From Nageia nagi (taxonomy: Eukaryota; Pinophyta), in assembly GCA_050084985.1 (NCBI GenBank), contig JBITNC010000001.1, positions 144,026,001-144,090,000 of the forward strand: 64,000 nucleotides of DNA, given 5' to 3'. Numbering within the stretch: the first letter of the stretch is position 1; each line of letters starts with the position of its first letter. Below are positions 34,120 through 45,092 of the stretch, in pieces. Below the pieces are notes generated by a model. The model ran no database searches. It saw only the letters and a list, made by a program, of their open reading frames with translations, and had not been told where the DNA came from. The position numbers and the translations under genes were made by a program.

Positions 34120-35500
34120 GATCTCATTAAGCTAGTATTGAAGAAGAAATTATTGTTGAACAAGTTACAAAAGAATTTGATGCTACAAACTTAGAAGAAT
34201 CATTTTCTGAGAACATTTTAACTTTAGAATTTTGTGAGGAAGTTGGACAAGACATAAAGAGTAGTGGTAGTTCTAGTACTCCAAACGAGTAATTTTTAAA
34301 AATAATTCCTATAGAATTGATTGCCAAGAAGGCAATAAGATTTATAGAAATCACTTCACCATTTTCCAGGTATTTTTCTTCAAGTGATACTAATTCTAAA
34401 GTAGAGGGAGAATTAGTAAGAAGACCATTCCATATTCTCTATAGTTCAGGACCTTTCCTTCAAATTTGAAAAATACCTTCATTAACCCTTTGGCAATAAT
34501 TTCTAAAGGTAGTGCAGTTGGAAGTGGACCTCTATGTGTTGCTACACCAGCTAGTAGAACATTCACTTATCCAATTGTAATTAACCAAAATACTCTAGGT
34601 CATAATCGACTAATGAAAAATATCTATCTATCTATTTTCCTTACTTCAAGGGCCTTCCTAGTGAAGAACCAAATTAATTACTTTTTCAATTCAAGTTGCT
34701 TTGTAGAACTTATGATTATGAGATTGATAAATAGAAATTGAAGCTTTTTACATGAACTTTGAAGGATAATGCAATGATATGGTTCATGTTATTGGTTATT
34801 GATTCCATTACTAATTGGGTGTACATGGAAAATGTATTTCTAGAAAAGTATACAAAGTATTGCAAAGTGAAGGATTGGAAAGATGAATTGTTAAGAATCA
34901 AATAAGGTGAAGAGGAAAGTTTGGAAGATTACTTGGATAGATTTTTATTTATCCATAAAAAGGTTGGTATTCCTATTAACCAAGAATTTGAAAAGACTAT
35001 CTTTTTGAGGGGTTTGATAGAATCTTCATTAGATGTCTTAAATGTAATGGGAAAAGGAAATATAAGTACTTTAGATTTGGATGACATAGTGGAACTATGT
35101 AGAAACTATTCTAGGACAAGGACTTCTTGAAAAATCAAACCTAAACAACATTATAATAATGCTATTAATGAATTAATTGATGAATTAACAAAATTTGAGA
35201 TAGATATTCTTAGTAAGCTAAGTTTTTTAAAGGGAGCAGTAAATAAGTCAAATAAAGCAAGGGAATATCAGGAACATTTAGTAGTATATTTTCTAAGATG
35301 TAGAAAGAAACATGCATTGCATGAGTATCCTCTTAATACGATTGAAATATAAACCTTTTGCAATGAGAGGTATGCAATTTATGAATGTGATTATTTGACT
35401 ATAACTCACATGTCTATAGAAAATGTGATAACATTTGCAAATGCTATTGGTCCAAGGATGAATGCCTAATTTTAGAACATACCTATTATGAAACCATGGT
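34120..35500 (+). pseudogene. gag of element B
   Basis: The upstream leader reads (34140-34360) IEEEIIVEQVTKEFDATNLE. The core is spread over frames: YFKGLPSEEPN, then KLKLFTWTLKDNAMIWFMLL, DSITNWVYMENVFLEKYTKY, ESLEDYLDRFLFIHKKVGIP and FLRGLIESSLDVLNVMGKGN. The family has F.GL..EDP..FLFEFD, LKDAALRWFM, SI..W..MK..FL.KYQ, ESLEDYVERF, and KTIFLRGI...CIDVLNLMGKGDI. The best open part, 34921-35130, holds 69 codons. A zinc-knuckle-like piece RCRKKHALHEYPL lies near 35300. It is a clear gypsy gag of a different lineage from A. It would form RNA-packaging particles but is broken by several stops. Confidence 0.85.
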
Positions 35501-36240
35501 GGAAGATTTCATTTCCATAACCTATGGTTCAATACTCTCCACCATGGATGCCACCTAATCTGGTTTGGTTACAATATGCACAAAATTAATAATGGAGAGG
35601 ACCATAGTGGAATAACATGCAATAATCTAATCAAAATAATCAACAATCTAATCAACCTAATCAATAAATAAGATTTAATGAGAATACCCAACAATAAGCT
35701 CTATTACCAAGAACAATTTAGCAACCACAATATCAAAATCAACAATAATACCAAAATCAATAATAAGTACATAGACAACTAGCTCTTCTTGCTTAGTTAG
35801 TTAAGAATCCAAATAATAATATGCAAACTATTGCACATACCTATCATATAGATTTAAGAAGATACAAAATTAATTAGTGCTATTGAGTGCCATGATATTT
35901 AGCTAATATCTAGTAAGAAGCTGAAAGAACCATTTCCACCTATCATTGTTAAAGTTCCAAATTATGATTCTAAAGAATCATTACCATTTGAACAAAAAAA
36001 TAAGGAAGAGAGTGGTCAGAATAATGAAGAGAGTCAAGCAAAGAAACAAACTTAGGAGCCTCCATATTGTTAGAGACTACAAGAGAAGTTCCAAAAGGAA
36101 GAATTAGATTTGCTTAAGGAATTGACAAGGTTGAATATTTTAGTCCTAACATTATAAGAGATCAAGTAAGTTCATGAACTAAACAAAATGGTTAAGGAAT
36201 TTTGTATCAAAAAAGGAGGAATGAAAAAGAGAATATATCT
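35500..36240 (+). other. gag-protease spacer of element B
   Basis: A Gln/Asn-rich stretch (CAA, AAT and TAA codons; many CAA have become TAA) at 35580-35800, followed by a Lys/Glu-rich stretch. This fits the spacer between gag and protease in this lineage. No domain. Confidence 0.55.
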
Positions 36241-36920
36241 AAAAAGTATTTAGGTAGATGATAAATTAGCATACTTGCTTACAAGAAAGCTAATTAACCC
36301 TAAGTATAGTGATCCAATAATTCCTATAATCATAATTTTCATTAGAGACACTATGATACAAAATATTTTAATTGACTTAGGGGTAGCCATAAATGTAATG
36401 ATAGCAAAGATAGTAAGAAAATTGAAATTATCGTATATGTATCCAATAATAACTATCTTATAAATGGAAAATCAATCAATAGCCAAACCTAAAGCCATTA
36501 TTGAGGATGTACTAATCATAATGGATTATGGAATTATCCAACAAATGTTTTAATCTTAAAAATAAAGGCACACAATGGATATCTAGTAATCTTATGAAGA
36601 CCTTAGTTAGCTATAGTAGCTGCATTTATCAACTATAGATCAAGAGATATAACCATTTCATATGGCCATAATTGTAGAACAATGTTTTTATATCCTCCTA
36701 CTAAACCTACATTTGAATGCCAAGGTCAAATATTGATTGAAGAACTCAAGTTTAATGAACTAGGAAGTTTTGCAATACTCTTTACAATTACTGTTAAATA
36801 ACATGTGGAAGAGTTGGAGGAAATAATTAAACTTTATGAATAAAATATAGCTTTAGAAATAGTCATAGAAGTTGGTGAGTCATCAAGATCAAATCTTTAG
36901 GATGATATCTTCAATATACC
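36240..36920 (+). pseudogene. Aspartic protease of element B
   Basis: The wording LAYLLTRKLINPKYSDPIIP leads to ILIDLGVAINVM (Asp codon 36374-36376) and KIVRKLKLSYMYPI. After a stop come MENQSIAKPKAIIEDVLI and KIKAHNGYLVIL-RP. The end is AAFINYRSRDITISYG. The family consensus is LIDLGAAINVM, LQLADRS...P.G.IEDV, NGYPVILGRPWLATA.A.I. The active-site D-L-G is intact. Stops at 36461 and 36575 break it. After about 36920, where the RT should begin, no pol wording appears: the element lacks RT, RNase H and integrase. Confidence 0.85.
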
Positions 36921-37620
36921 AAAACAAGAATAATCAAACTTTTTAGTTTTATTTAAATTCCCTTTTACACATATAATTCCAAGAGGGGAGGCATTTAGGG
37001 AAAGGAAAAAGGTTTTTCATTCTTGCTTTCCTCATCTTTATTCTTTAAATTCTTTAGTGCAACTTTCAAACCAAAGCAAGTTAATTCACATAAGAATGAA
37101 AATCATTGAAGTACACCCATAAATGACATTAACATCACTTCTTGAAATTTCAATGTCCCAAATGTGCAACTCCATGACACCATCACCCTAAGTTGCAACA
37201 ATTTTTGCAACTTGGGTCATCTTGCTTTTCATATTATTTTTCTATGTTATTATCTAAAATATGCGCAAAAATAACATCAAAGTAGCACCAAGATTAACTT
37301 TTTTGAAGAGATGATTATGTAATTTGGCCTATTTTATGGTGTCAATAGCATAGGCCCTCATTGTAAAATGATATAAATCTAAACTTTCATATTCCTTTGG
37401 TTTGGCTATCAGGTGATTTATCTCTTCTATGTTCCTATACTTATGTTATTTCATTTGAATATTTGAAATAATGAGTATAAACCAAGCGAACACTAATGAT
37501 TCCTTAAGCCATGGTCCTCCATGAGCACTACTTGGATACATATTATAGGATTTTCATTAGTATGATTCATCCAAACATTAGAATACTATTTATATTATAT
37601 TGATTTCATCCTTTATTCAC
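36921..37620. other. Junction between element B and the A-family 3' end (C)
   Basis: Contains a purine run CCAAGAGGGGAGGCA (36980-36995) and a perfect 8-bp hairpin AGTTGCAA...TTGCAACT (about 37192-37213). It also holds about 600 bases matching neither B's 5' LTR nor A. The break between the two elements is in here but not resolved. Confidence 0.5.
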
Positions 37621-37634
37621 ATGTCTAATATTTT

Positions 37635-38130
37635 TAGATCATGGAAATCAAACACAAGATCATCGATGGCCAATGATATGGCTAGTGAGAGCTCACTCAC
37701 TTAAAAGTAAACTATCGATGCAACCATGAGTAATCTGTTAACATTAGATCATATCTAGTGGATGATGCATTTTTCTATATATCCATATGGTTTTTTCTTT
37801 AAACCTATCCAAAGCATCCTATCCTAGGATCATGGACCTAAAACATATGATCACTGATGGCCAATGATATGGTTAGTGAGAATTCACTCACTCTAAAGTA
37901 AATTGAAGATACAACCATGAGAAATCTATTAACATTGGATCATCTCTAATGGATGATGCATTTTTTTGTGTATTCACATGTTTTTTTCTTTGAACCCATC
38001 TAAAGCATACTATCTTTGGATCATATACATATAAACATATGATCATCGATGACCATCGATATAGCTAGTGAGAGCTCACTTACTTAAAAAGTAAATTGAT
38101 GATGCAGCCATAAGTGAGCTTGCTAACATT
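37635..38130 (+). repeat. 191-bp tandem repeat, three units, in element C
   Basis: The landmark TCATGG / TCATAT starts at 37639, 37830 and 38021, 191 bases apart. The units are homologous to the 193-bp units of A, with the same palindromic GTGAGAGCTCACTCAC. Confidence 0.88.
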
Positions 38131-38634
38131 GTAGGTACATAGATCTAGAAGAATATGATAAAACTATATTCAAAACTAAGGTATTAGCATCATTCTCACT
38201 ATCTTTTAGGCTACCAACAGTGTATATTTCATTACCATTTCTACCCATCCAAAGCATAACCTTTGTATTTTGAGGCATGGATGTAAGTACATCTAATTCT
38301 TGAGTATTTGATAAGATATAATGACCAAATTCATGATTGAAATAGTATAAAGGAGGCACATAATATCTTCCATATCCAACTTTGGATATGGATTTCTATA
38401 GTCATCCAAACAGCATTCTTGAAGACATCTTCTTTAGTAGCTTTTGCCTTGGCTACTCCACTTAAGGATCTTTCTTGGGGCATCCAAGTCAAAAGGGGGG
38501 TAGCATAAGGACCCTCATAATCATTCAATAAGCATCAACAAAAGGATCAAAAAATTTTCTTTTATGCTTCTTCTACACTTCTTCTTTAGACATGTAATTT
38601 CATTACTTCAATCACACATCCAAAGAGGGGCAAA

Positions 38635-39267
38635 TGTAGAAGCCTCAAAATGAACCTTTATGTATTAAATAAATAATTTTAATCTTTTAATAAAGTATTA
38701 TTTAAAAAAGGGATTAAAAATGTATAAAAAATGTGTAGGCCATGTATTTGACCCTTGTGGCATGTACAAGGGATCAAATCCTATAATATGAGCATCCCTA
38801 TATAAAGGCATTCAAGACATACATAGATAATATCTCAAGGCCTCTATCAACCAAATTGGATAGAGAATCATGGGCTCAAAGATCACTTACAAAGCAAGCC
38901 TTTGCAAGGACTTCTTATTTGTAACAACTAAATTTCTTATCTCAAGCATTATCATACTTTCATTATATTGATAAATCATTCTTCACTAGTCATTTTATCT
39001 TTTATCGCAATCTTTAATTTTATCCTTAACATGAAACCAATGGAGTACTATTACTAGGACATCGATGTCATGCTAATGTATGTAATATTGCTCATTCTAG
39101 ATGTATGCTTTTTGCTAATCAATTGAATATGCATGTTAACAAAACAAACTTGTATGCTTAATCACCTAATGTCATATTTTTTCTTTATGTTAACAAACTA
39201 ATAGACCAAATAGTGCATGTGTTAATTCCCCAAATTAACCAAATTATTACATTATTTAGGGTCTATA
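38635..39267 (+). repeat. LTR of element C
   Basis: Starts TGTAGAAGCCTC after the polypurine tract. The end, CATTATTTAGGGTCTATA, is placed by alignment with the LTR ends of A (CATTATTTAGCCACTACA). The final CA has become TA. Confidence 0.8.
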
Positions 39268-40230
39268 GAAGGGAGGAAGAATAAAAGAAAAGAGGTCATG
39301 GAGGAGCTGAATGAAGAGTTTGTACCCATATAGCCCCAACATGATGAATATCAACAAGAATCTTGATGAGGTTATGATGAATGGGCATTATTTCTCTATT
39401 TCTCTAAATAAATATATCCAAAAAATAATAAATAAATTAGGAAAGATTCACACGGAACAAACCTTTAAAATATTAAAGAAGGATAAAGTGGTAACCATAG
39501 AGCTTAGAACACAAGCCTTTCAGAGTGAAGATGATAATGCACTCCACCACCTTGTCCCATGCATAGGGGATATCATCCATCAAATAGGATTTCATCACCT
39601 AGGAAAGGTTATACATATGATATAGATGATATTAATTCCTTATAGTGCTTGATAACCCCATTATCCATCCCTATATCAACCTTAATCAATTCAATTTTGA
39701 TGGAGAATTGTATGCTAGCCATCAACACACACCCTTAATCATAAGATATCACCACCTATTTTGACCAAAGTAAGTTATGAATATTGAGTGCAACCATAAA
39801 TCCCCTTATACCTCCATTGTAAAAAATTTCCATAACATCGATTCTCTCTTGAATTCATGACCATTAGTAGGATTAATCCTCGTTTGGCTCATAATCTTCC
39901 ACCAAAATGACTTTTTGTAACTATTGTTACTACAATGACTTCAAACCACATAATAATACAAAAGGTAACAATCACATCCAACAAAAATAATATAATCATA
40001 CATGTGAAGCCCATGATAGAATCCCTCAAACATAGGGAGTAATTCAAGACACATGAGTTTAAAATCTTTCCTCAATCCAAATCCTACTATGAAGATTAAG
40101 GGTACCCTGGTCATTACTATAGTGATGTCAAGGCCTTTTCTATCTCAAGTTGAGTTAGAGATATGGCTCACGAGAGTCAACAATCATCCCACCCCTAAAA
40201 ATTCCATTCTAATACTATGCATCATTCCTT
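39268..40230. other. DNA between element C and the LINE
   Basis: A plus-strand frame of 104 codons (39311-39625) has no motif I know. Part of this stretch could be the 3' end of the LINE on the minus strand, but the wording there is too decayed to say. Confidence 0.45.
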
Positions 40231-40254
40231 GAATTCCTTGCATTCTCATCAATC

Positions 40255-41060
40255 ATGCTTTATATTTTGATCACCATCCGTAAGGATCCCATACTCTGTT
40301 CTTGGAAGATTCTCCTATTTCACTCCTATAGTTCACAAAAGATATGGGGAAGCATGAATGATCAAAATTTCCTCAAGGATTTATTTTTCACCTTAGGAGG
40401 CCATTTAGAAATAACCTCAAATATAGATATCCTTATATCATACCTAATACTAATCAGAAATTCTTTTCAAACTTCATAGGAGTAAGGTCATAAAATGATC
40501 AAGTGATCCATTGATTATTCATGTGAGCAACACAAAGTGTATTGTTTTGATGCAATTAATCACCTCTTTCAAAGGTTATCCATAGTTAGGATTTTATATT
40601 TAAAAATAAATGAAGGAAAAAGTCCACTTTTTGTATAATTCATTTAATCCAAACTTTCTTAACCAGAAGTCATCAAGCAAAGGAAGATTAGTTGAATTGA
40701 AACCAATTTTAATCAAATGCTCACCATTCTTTCAAAAATTCCTTACAAGTATATCCTTTGATCTAGAGGGGTTTAGGGGAGGGAAAAAGGCTATCTTGGC
40801 ATTTATCACCTTCGCTTCCTATAGTAGTTTTGGATTGGGTAGCCAAAGCTAATTCTTATACTAGTGTTTAGGAAGTTGGCATCCATATCCACATATTTAT
40901 GTTTACAAATATGAACAAACTTTCTATTAACATTGATACAAATTTTCTATACCAACTTACCCAATAGTTCCAAATTGAATTGATGCAAGGTTCTTAGACC
41001 AAGTCCACCCACCACTTTTGGTTTGCAAATCTTGTCCCAATTAACCAAAGCCATTCACTT
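40255..41060 (-). pseudogene. LINE C-terminal region with zf-RVT zinc finger
   Basis: After the reverse transcriptase come [18 protein letters not shown] (about 40970-41030; usual ICKPK..GGLGL..L...N.ALL). Then, in another frame, KILTMDNL-KR-LIASKQYT and LCCSHE-SMDHLII (about 40470-40600; dashes are stops). This is the zf-RVT pattern LT.DNL.KR......C..C....E...HL...C. The tail near 40300-40400 has KWPPKVKNKSLRKF and a possible LPHI..EL.E.NRRIFQ, as at the C-terminus of plant L1-like ORF2. The domain is thought to help bind the element's RNA. Confidence 0.8.
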
Positions 41061-41358
41061 TAGCTATTATATGCTCATACATAGAAGTTTATTACATATT
41101 TAATAAATATTTTCACACAACCTAATAGGTAATTCAAATTTGAATGCATAATATATTAGGATGATTTGATGGACTATTTTTTATCAAAATAAATTTACTT
41201 GACATAGTTAGTGTAATCCCTTTCCAACCAACCAATTTCCTTCTCTCCAATAACTATAGCTAGAGTTCTACCTTACAAGGCCGATAGAAAAGAAGTGTTC
41301 CCTAATATATTCTTAGGAATGAATCAATTTGGTAATAAAATATATAAATAATTACTAT

Positions 41359-42200
41359 TTATCTAGGACCTAGAGTACAAGTAAATAATATTTTAGTTTT
41401 GCCTAAATTGATTTTTGTTTGTGACACACCTTCATAATCATTTAGAATTTGGATGAAGTTTCTAGCTTGAACCATTGAGACCTTCCCTATAATGATAGTG
41501 TCATCCACAAATTTTCCATGATTCCTGTTATCAAATATGGGAAAGGTAAAACCCCTATAATTTTCCAACTAGCTTCCAAGGCATTGATTGTTCTATGAAG
41601 TGCTTTAGCCATGATTATGAATAAGTATGGCAATATGGGGTCTTCACACTCACACTGAAACAAATTTAGCCACTTATCCATTCACAAGAATAGAAAAGGA
41701 GGTAGTGGAGATACATTGCATAATCAAAGATCATCAAGTGGGAGAGAAGATAAATTTTGTATAAACCAAATCCAAAAATATTTAATCCACTTTATCATAA
41801 GCCTTTTACATATCCAATTTAAGGAATAATATTTCTTCATCATTTGAATAGACTGATGGAGTGTTTCATGAAGCTCAATGATACACTCTATATTTTTTCT
41901 TCCTTAGATAAAGCCTCCTTATTTTAGGGATATGATATTATGCAGAAGGGGTTTTAATTTATTGGCCAACATCTTTGTCATGATCTTATAAATCATATTA
42001 CAAAGATTAATAGGGTAAAAAATTTTGAATTCTTTAGCTTCATTGACTTTAAGGATAAGTGATATGAAAGTTGTATTCCAAGCTTTCAATAATTTTCTTA
42101 ATGTCTAGAGTTCTTGAGTTTTCTAAAAAATATCTTCTCCAAAAATGATCCTAAATATTTGTAAGAAATTAATAGGGAAACCATCAATATTTGGGTACTT
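41359..42200 (-). pseudogene. LINE reverse transcriptase
   Basis: From 42120 down to 41359 on the minus strand: LICNMIYKIMTKMLANKLKP, GRKNIECIIELHETLHQSIQ, EDPILPYLFIIMAKALHRTI, then KFVDDTIIIGKVSMVQARNF and VSQTKINLGKTKILF. The plant L1 pattern is SLCNV.YKI..K.LANRLKP, GR.I.D.I.L.HE.LH, GDPLSPYLFI..AE.L.R.I, FADDT.....AS...A, SG..IN..KS.I.F. The catalytic VDD is intact at about 41491-41512 (FVDD for FADD). Two open pieces of 64 and 69 codons cover the active-site part. It would copy LINE RNA at a nicked target but is broken by many stops and at least two frame changes. Confidence 0.9.
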
Positions 42201-42739
42201 ATTATGAGCTAAGAGTAAAGCATAGCTTCAATTTCATGATAAATTCTCCAATAATGAGTTCATATCCATTTCATCAAGAATTACATCTATAGAGAGGAGG
42301 TTCTGGAAAAAATAAACCATTATTTCCTTTATATCTTGAATATTATTCATCATTTCCCCTTTCTTTAAATTGATCTTATGAATTTTATTTGAGGTTTAAT
42401 GCTTGAAGGTAGTTTAAATAAATGGGTTTTATGAGCATCTATATGTATCCAATTGATATGGTACTTTTGGTGTTAGTACTTTTCCTCCATAGCTAGTGTA
42501 GAGTGGAGTTCACACATAGAAAACTTTTCCTCCCACCATAGTTCTGGTGTACTTATAAATATTTAAATACACCTTTTGATATCCTCAATTTTAGTTTTTA
42601 AATTATTATTTTCTACTTAGATCCTCCCAATGATTTCACTTTTTGATGTTAAATTTCATATTTTGAAGCTTTTTAGTGAGGATGAACATTTTAGTACCCT
42701 ACATAATTACATTCCACCATACCATGATTCTTTCATCCA

Positions 42740-43015
42740 AATATGGATGATTCAATCACATTAATTTAAATTAGAAGGGTGTTCTTCCATGTTCTTGGTC
42801 CTCAATTTCAAAAACAAGGGGATTATGATCTGACCCAACCCAAAAAATGATCTAGAATGGAAATTAAAAATATACAAATCCAATCATGAGAAGACAAAAT
42901 AAGATCTAACTTACACATACTTAATAAGGAGCTATCCTACTTATTTATCCAAGTGAATTTAGTCCCTTGAATTTCAAGATTATTCAATCAAGTGTTACTC
43001 AAAATTTCTTTTAGG
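42740..43015 (-). pseudogene. LINE endonuclease, C-terminal part
   Basis: On the minus strand from 43010: NNLEIQGTKFTWINK, then SSLLSMCKLDLILSSHDWIC, then WVGSDHNPLVFEIEDQEHGR. The family pattern is GG.FTW.N, LDRFLVS.DW, SDHNP(I/L). The SDHNP motif, whose Asp and His are catalytic in this apurinic-endonuclease fold, is intact. Only the last third of the domain is present. Confidence 0.85.
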
Positions 43016-43039
43016 TCTTACAAATAACATTTGATATTG

Positions 43040-43560
43040 ATCATTTTAGGTCTTACCTCAACCAATAATGTTACTACTTCCTCATATTTCTTAATATGAT
43101 TAAAATCCATTAATTCTAATTCTATATCTCTTAATTTTATTAACCATTTATAGAGATATTTTCTACAAATAAAATAGATAGATATTCACATCAGATCTAA
43201 TATCAACTAGAAATATCTTTGTTTAGCTTCTAAAATATTTCACTTTGATGTATAATTTTAAATTCTTTTTTATAAAATCCTCACTAGGAATTTCTTTATC
43301 ATTAAAACTAATCATATTAATTTGAGTAGAATATTGTAGTATTTCAAAAATAATATTAGCAAAATTATTTGTATCCAATTGAGTCTTTTTTTATGCATCC
43401 CAAAAATAATCCTAATAAGCATTAGAAATTTGCATCAATTCAAAATAAAATTATCTTGTTTGGAGTATTCCAAATTTGATATTCAAGATTATATGCATGA
43501 GATCCTTATGGAACTCATATCTTTATCCCATGAATGGATGAATGCATTTTCATGGTCTCC
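43040..43560 (-). pseudogene. Element G: gypsy aspartic protease
   Basis: On the minus strand, INMISFNDKEIPSEDFIKKN, then LKLYIKVKYFRS-TKIFLVD and IRSDVNIYLFYL. The family reads ITF.D.DIP.EG..HN..LYL.V......VLIDNGSA.NVCPL. The catalytic Asp is kept (LVD, about 43190), but the Asn-Gly that follows is Ile-Arg. The upstream piece DLMHIILNIKFGIL links it to the gag. Inactive. Confidence 0.72.
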
Positions 43561-44459
43561 ACTTTCATGTATTTTTACATAAGTATTTAGTTAAAATAAC
43601 ATTGATATGCCCTTCATCTAGCTCTAGTTTACTTTGCTCTTGTAATCTATATCACTTTTCATTCATCCATAAAAATTTGAGCTCCTTTCTCAAAATGGTG
43701 CAACCATTCCTCTTATGTCCATGAAATTTATTATAAATGAAATAATAATACACATTATACAATGAAGGTTTAGGATCATTATTTTCCAATTACTTATTAG
43801 GAGCTAGATGGATCAAACCCTTTTTCACATAATCTTGAAACATCACATAAATTTTAACTAGTTGTTTTAATATATTTATATATATCCCTAATATATACAT
43901 ATTTTAAATCTTATTTTGGTTGTTTAATTACATTTAGTTGTTTATCCTCTTTCTTATGGTGATTATTTCTTGTATCTTTTGAAGTAGCTCCATATTTCAG
44001 TATTCCAATCCCGTATATCCATAAAGTCAATTATTTGTTTCTTTAGTAGGAATAATGTTTTACATGAACATAAAAGTAATATATTTATCCTTAATTTTTC
44101 CCTTGAATATATTATTAAACTCTTGAAACATTGTAATTAATATCTCTAATATTTCATTGGGTCCTTATTTAGTACTATTCAAATATGAAATTAAGATTGG
44201 CCTAAGAATATTATCCTTGAATTACTTTTGGAATATCAATATAAATTACTTATAAGAGGTAATAAATTCATAAATAAGACAAAACTACCAATTCAAAGTA
44301 TCTCCATTCAATTTAATAGGAAAATACTTAGCCATGAGATGATAATTCATACCAAATCTTCATTAAACATTCATCTCAAAGGACCTAACATGTTGCATCA
44401 GATCACCTTCTCGACCATAGGTCTCAAAATTTGATTCATTTTTATGCTTAAGTGCCATT
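43560..44459 (-). pseudogene. Element G: gypsy gag, 3' part
   Basis: Starts next to element F with SNFETYGREGDLMQHVRSFE (about 44340-44430; usual K(F/Y)DKYDG.GDP.QHV..Y). It continues with MAKYFPIKLNGDTLNW-FCL, PNEILEILITMFQEFNNIFK, KGLIHLAPNK and KFHGHKRNGCTILRKEL. These fit gag core and the linker to the protease of Tat-like elements. The gag goes on beyond element F at 47559, so F split it. Several stops. Confidence 0.75.
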
Positions 44460-45079
44460 TTTAGTCCTAAAATAATGCAATTAATTATTTATGGGGGCTA
44501 ATTAATGCACTATTGGTCTACTTGTTTCTTATTAATGCATATATCTGAAATATGACAATAACACAACATAAAGATACTTGTGTTTAATTAGATCATATAT
44601 TCATTCCATAAAAAGAAACATACGCAAAAGACAAGAATACATTCATTAAATTGCATGCCATTGGCATCTTATATTTGACACACCACTAACAACTTAAGAT
44701 AAGCAATATAATAGATGCAACAAAGAATGTAGCAACAAGCAAATGAAAGAATCATTAGATAGCAAACATAATATATAACTTATAAATAATATTTGCACAT
44801 AACAAAGTGATGTATCATGTGCAAGAATCTCTCTTTAATCCTTCTCATATTTGTTTTTCTATAAGGTTTAAGGTAATCAATTGATGCCTTTATATATGAT
44901 ACAAGTTTACATGACTTTGATCTTTTTGACCCCTCGTACATACCACAAGGGTCCACCATTCCTATCATATAGCTTTATCATGAATTAGGGTATTATTTTA
45001 ACCCTTTTTTACATAATACATCATTGAGGCTCTAAAATGAATTATTTAATAGATAATAATTCATTTTTAGGCATCTACA
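44460..45079 (-). repeat. 3' LTR of element F
   Basis: 620 bases. On the minus strand it starts TGTAGATGCCTAAAAATGAA and includes GAGGGGTCAAAAAGATCAAA. Direct repeat of 46941-47558. The outer CA has decayed to AA. Confidence 0.9.
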
Positions 45080-45092
45080 TTTGCCCCTCTTT
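45080..45092 (-). promoter_or_regulatory. Polypurine tract of element F
   Basis: Minus strand AAAGAGGGGCAAA, immediately 5' of the 3' LTR and identical to those of A and C. Confidence 0.85.

Larger units (their letters stand above)
24100..37000 (+). mobile_element. Element B: gag-protease gypsy element, split by element A
   Basis: B's 5' LTR is inferred as two pieces, before 24530 and from 33104 to 33548, separated by element A. The first piece has a TATA-like CATATATAAGCAATTC at 24435. The second ends ACTCATCA and is followed by TTTTTGGCATCATTATCCAG, a decayed form of the common plant gypsy primer-binding site TGGCGCCGTTGTCGGGGA. Inside follow a gag (34630-35500) and a protease (36240-36660), but no reverse transcriptase or integrase. 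A purine-rich CCAAGAGGGGAGGCA at 36980-36995 could be its polypurine tract, but I find no matching 3' LTR after it. The left limit (24100) is a guess. Without RT it is non-autonomous or internally deleted. Confidence 0.6.
37620..39267 (+). mobile_element. Element C: 3' end of an A-family element
   Basis: The order is that of the 3' end of A: three 191-bp repeat units, the conserved untranslated segment (CATCCAAACAGCATTCTTGA ... CTTCTTTAGACATGTAATTT), the polypurine tract AAAGAGGGGCAAA (38622-38634) and an LTR (38635-39267). The first third of the LTR follows A closely. After AAGGGATCAAAT it departs and carries its own wording (TATAAAGGCATTCAAGACAT), so it is a sister subfamily. No coding part is attached, and the 5' end meets element B DNA instead. 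Confidence 0.82.
40230..43015 (-). mobile_element. LINE (L1-like) retrotransposon remnant
   Basis: On the minus strand, in order: an endonuclease C-terminus, a reverse transcriptase, and a zf-RVT-type zinc finger with C-terminal tail. Details are in the separate entries. The N-terminal half of the endonuclease and any ORF1 are missing, because at about 43015-43040 the sequence turns into a gypsy protease. This is either a 5' truncation, usual for LINEs, or a later break. No poly(A) tail or target-site duplication was found. Stops are present throughout. Confidence 0.88.

Noticed and set aside
38123-38528. Minus-strand frames of 78 and 65 codons
   Set aside because: They lie in the conserved 3' untranslated segment shared by A, C and F and have no domain wording. 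Conservation is that of the element.
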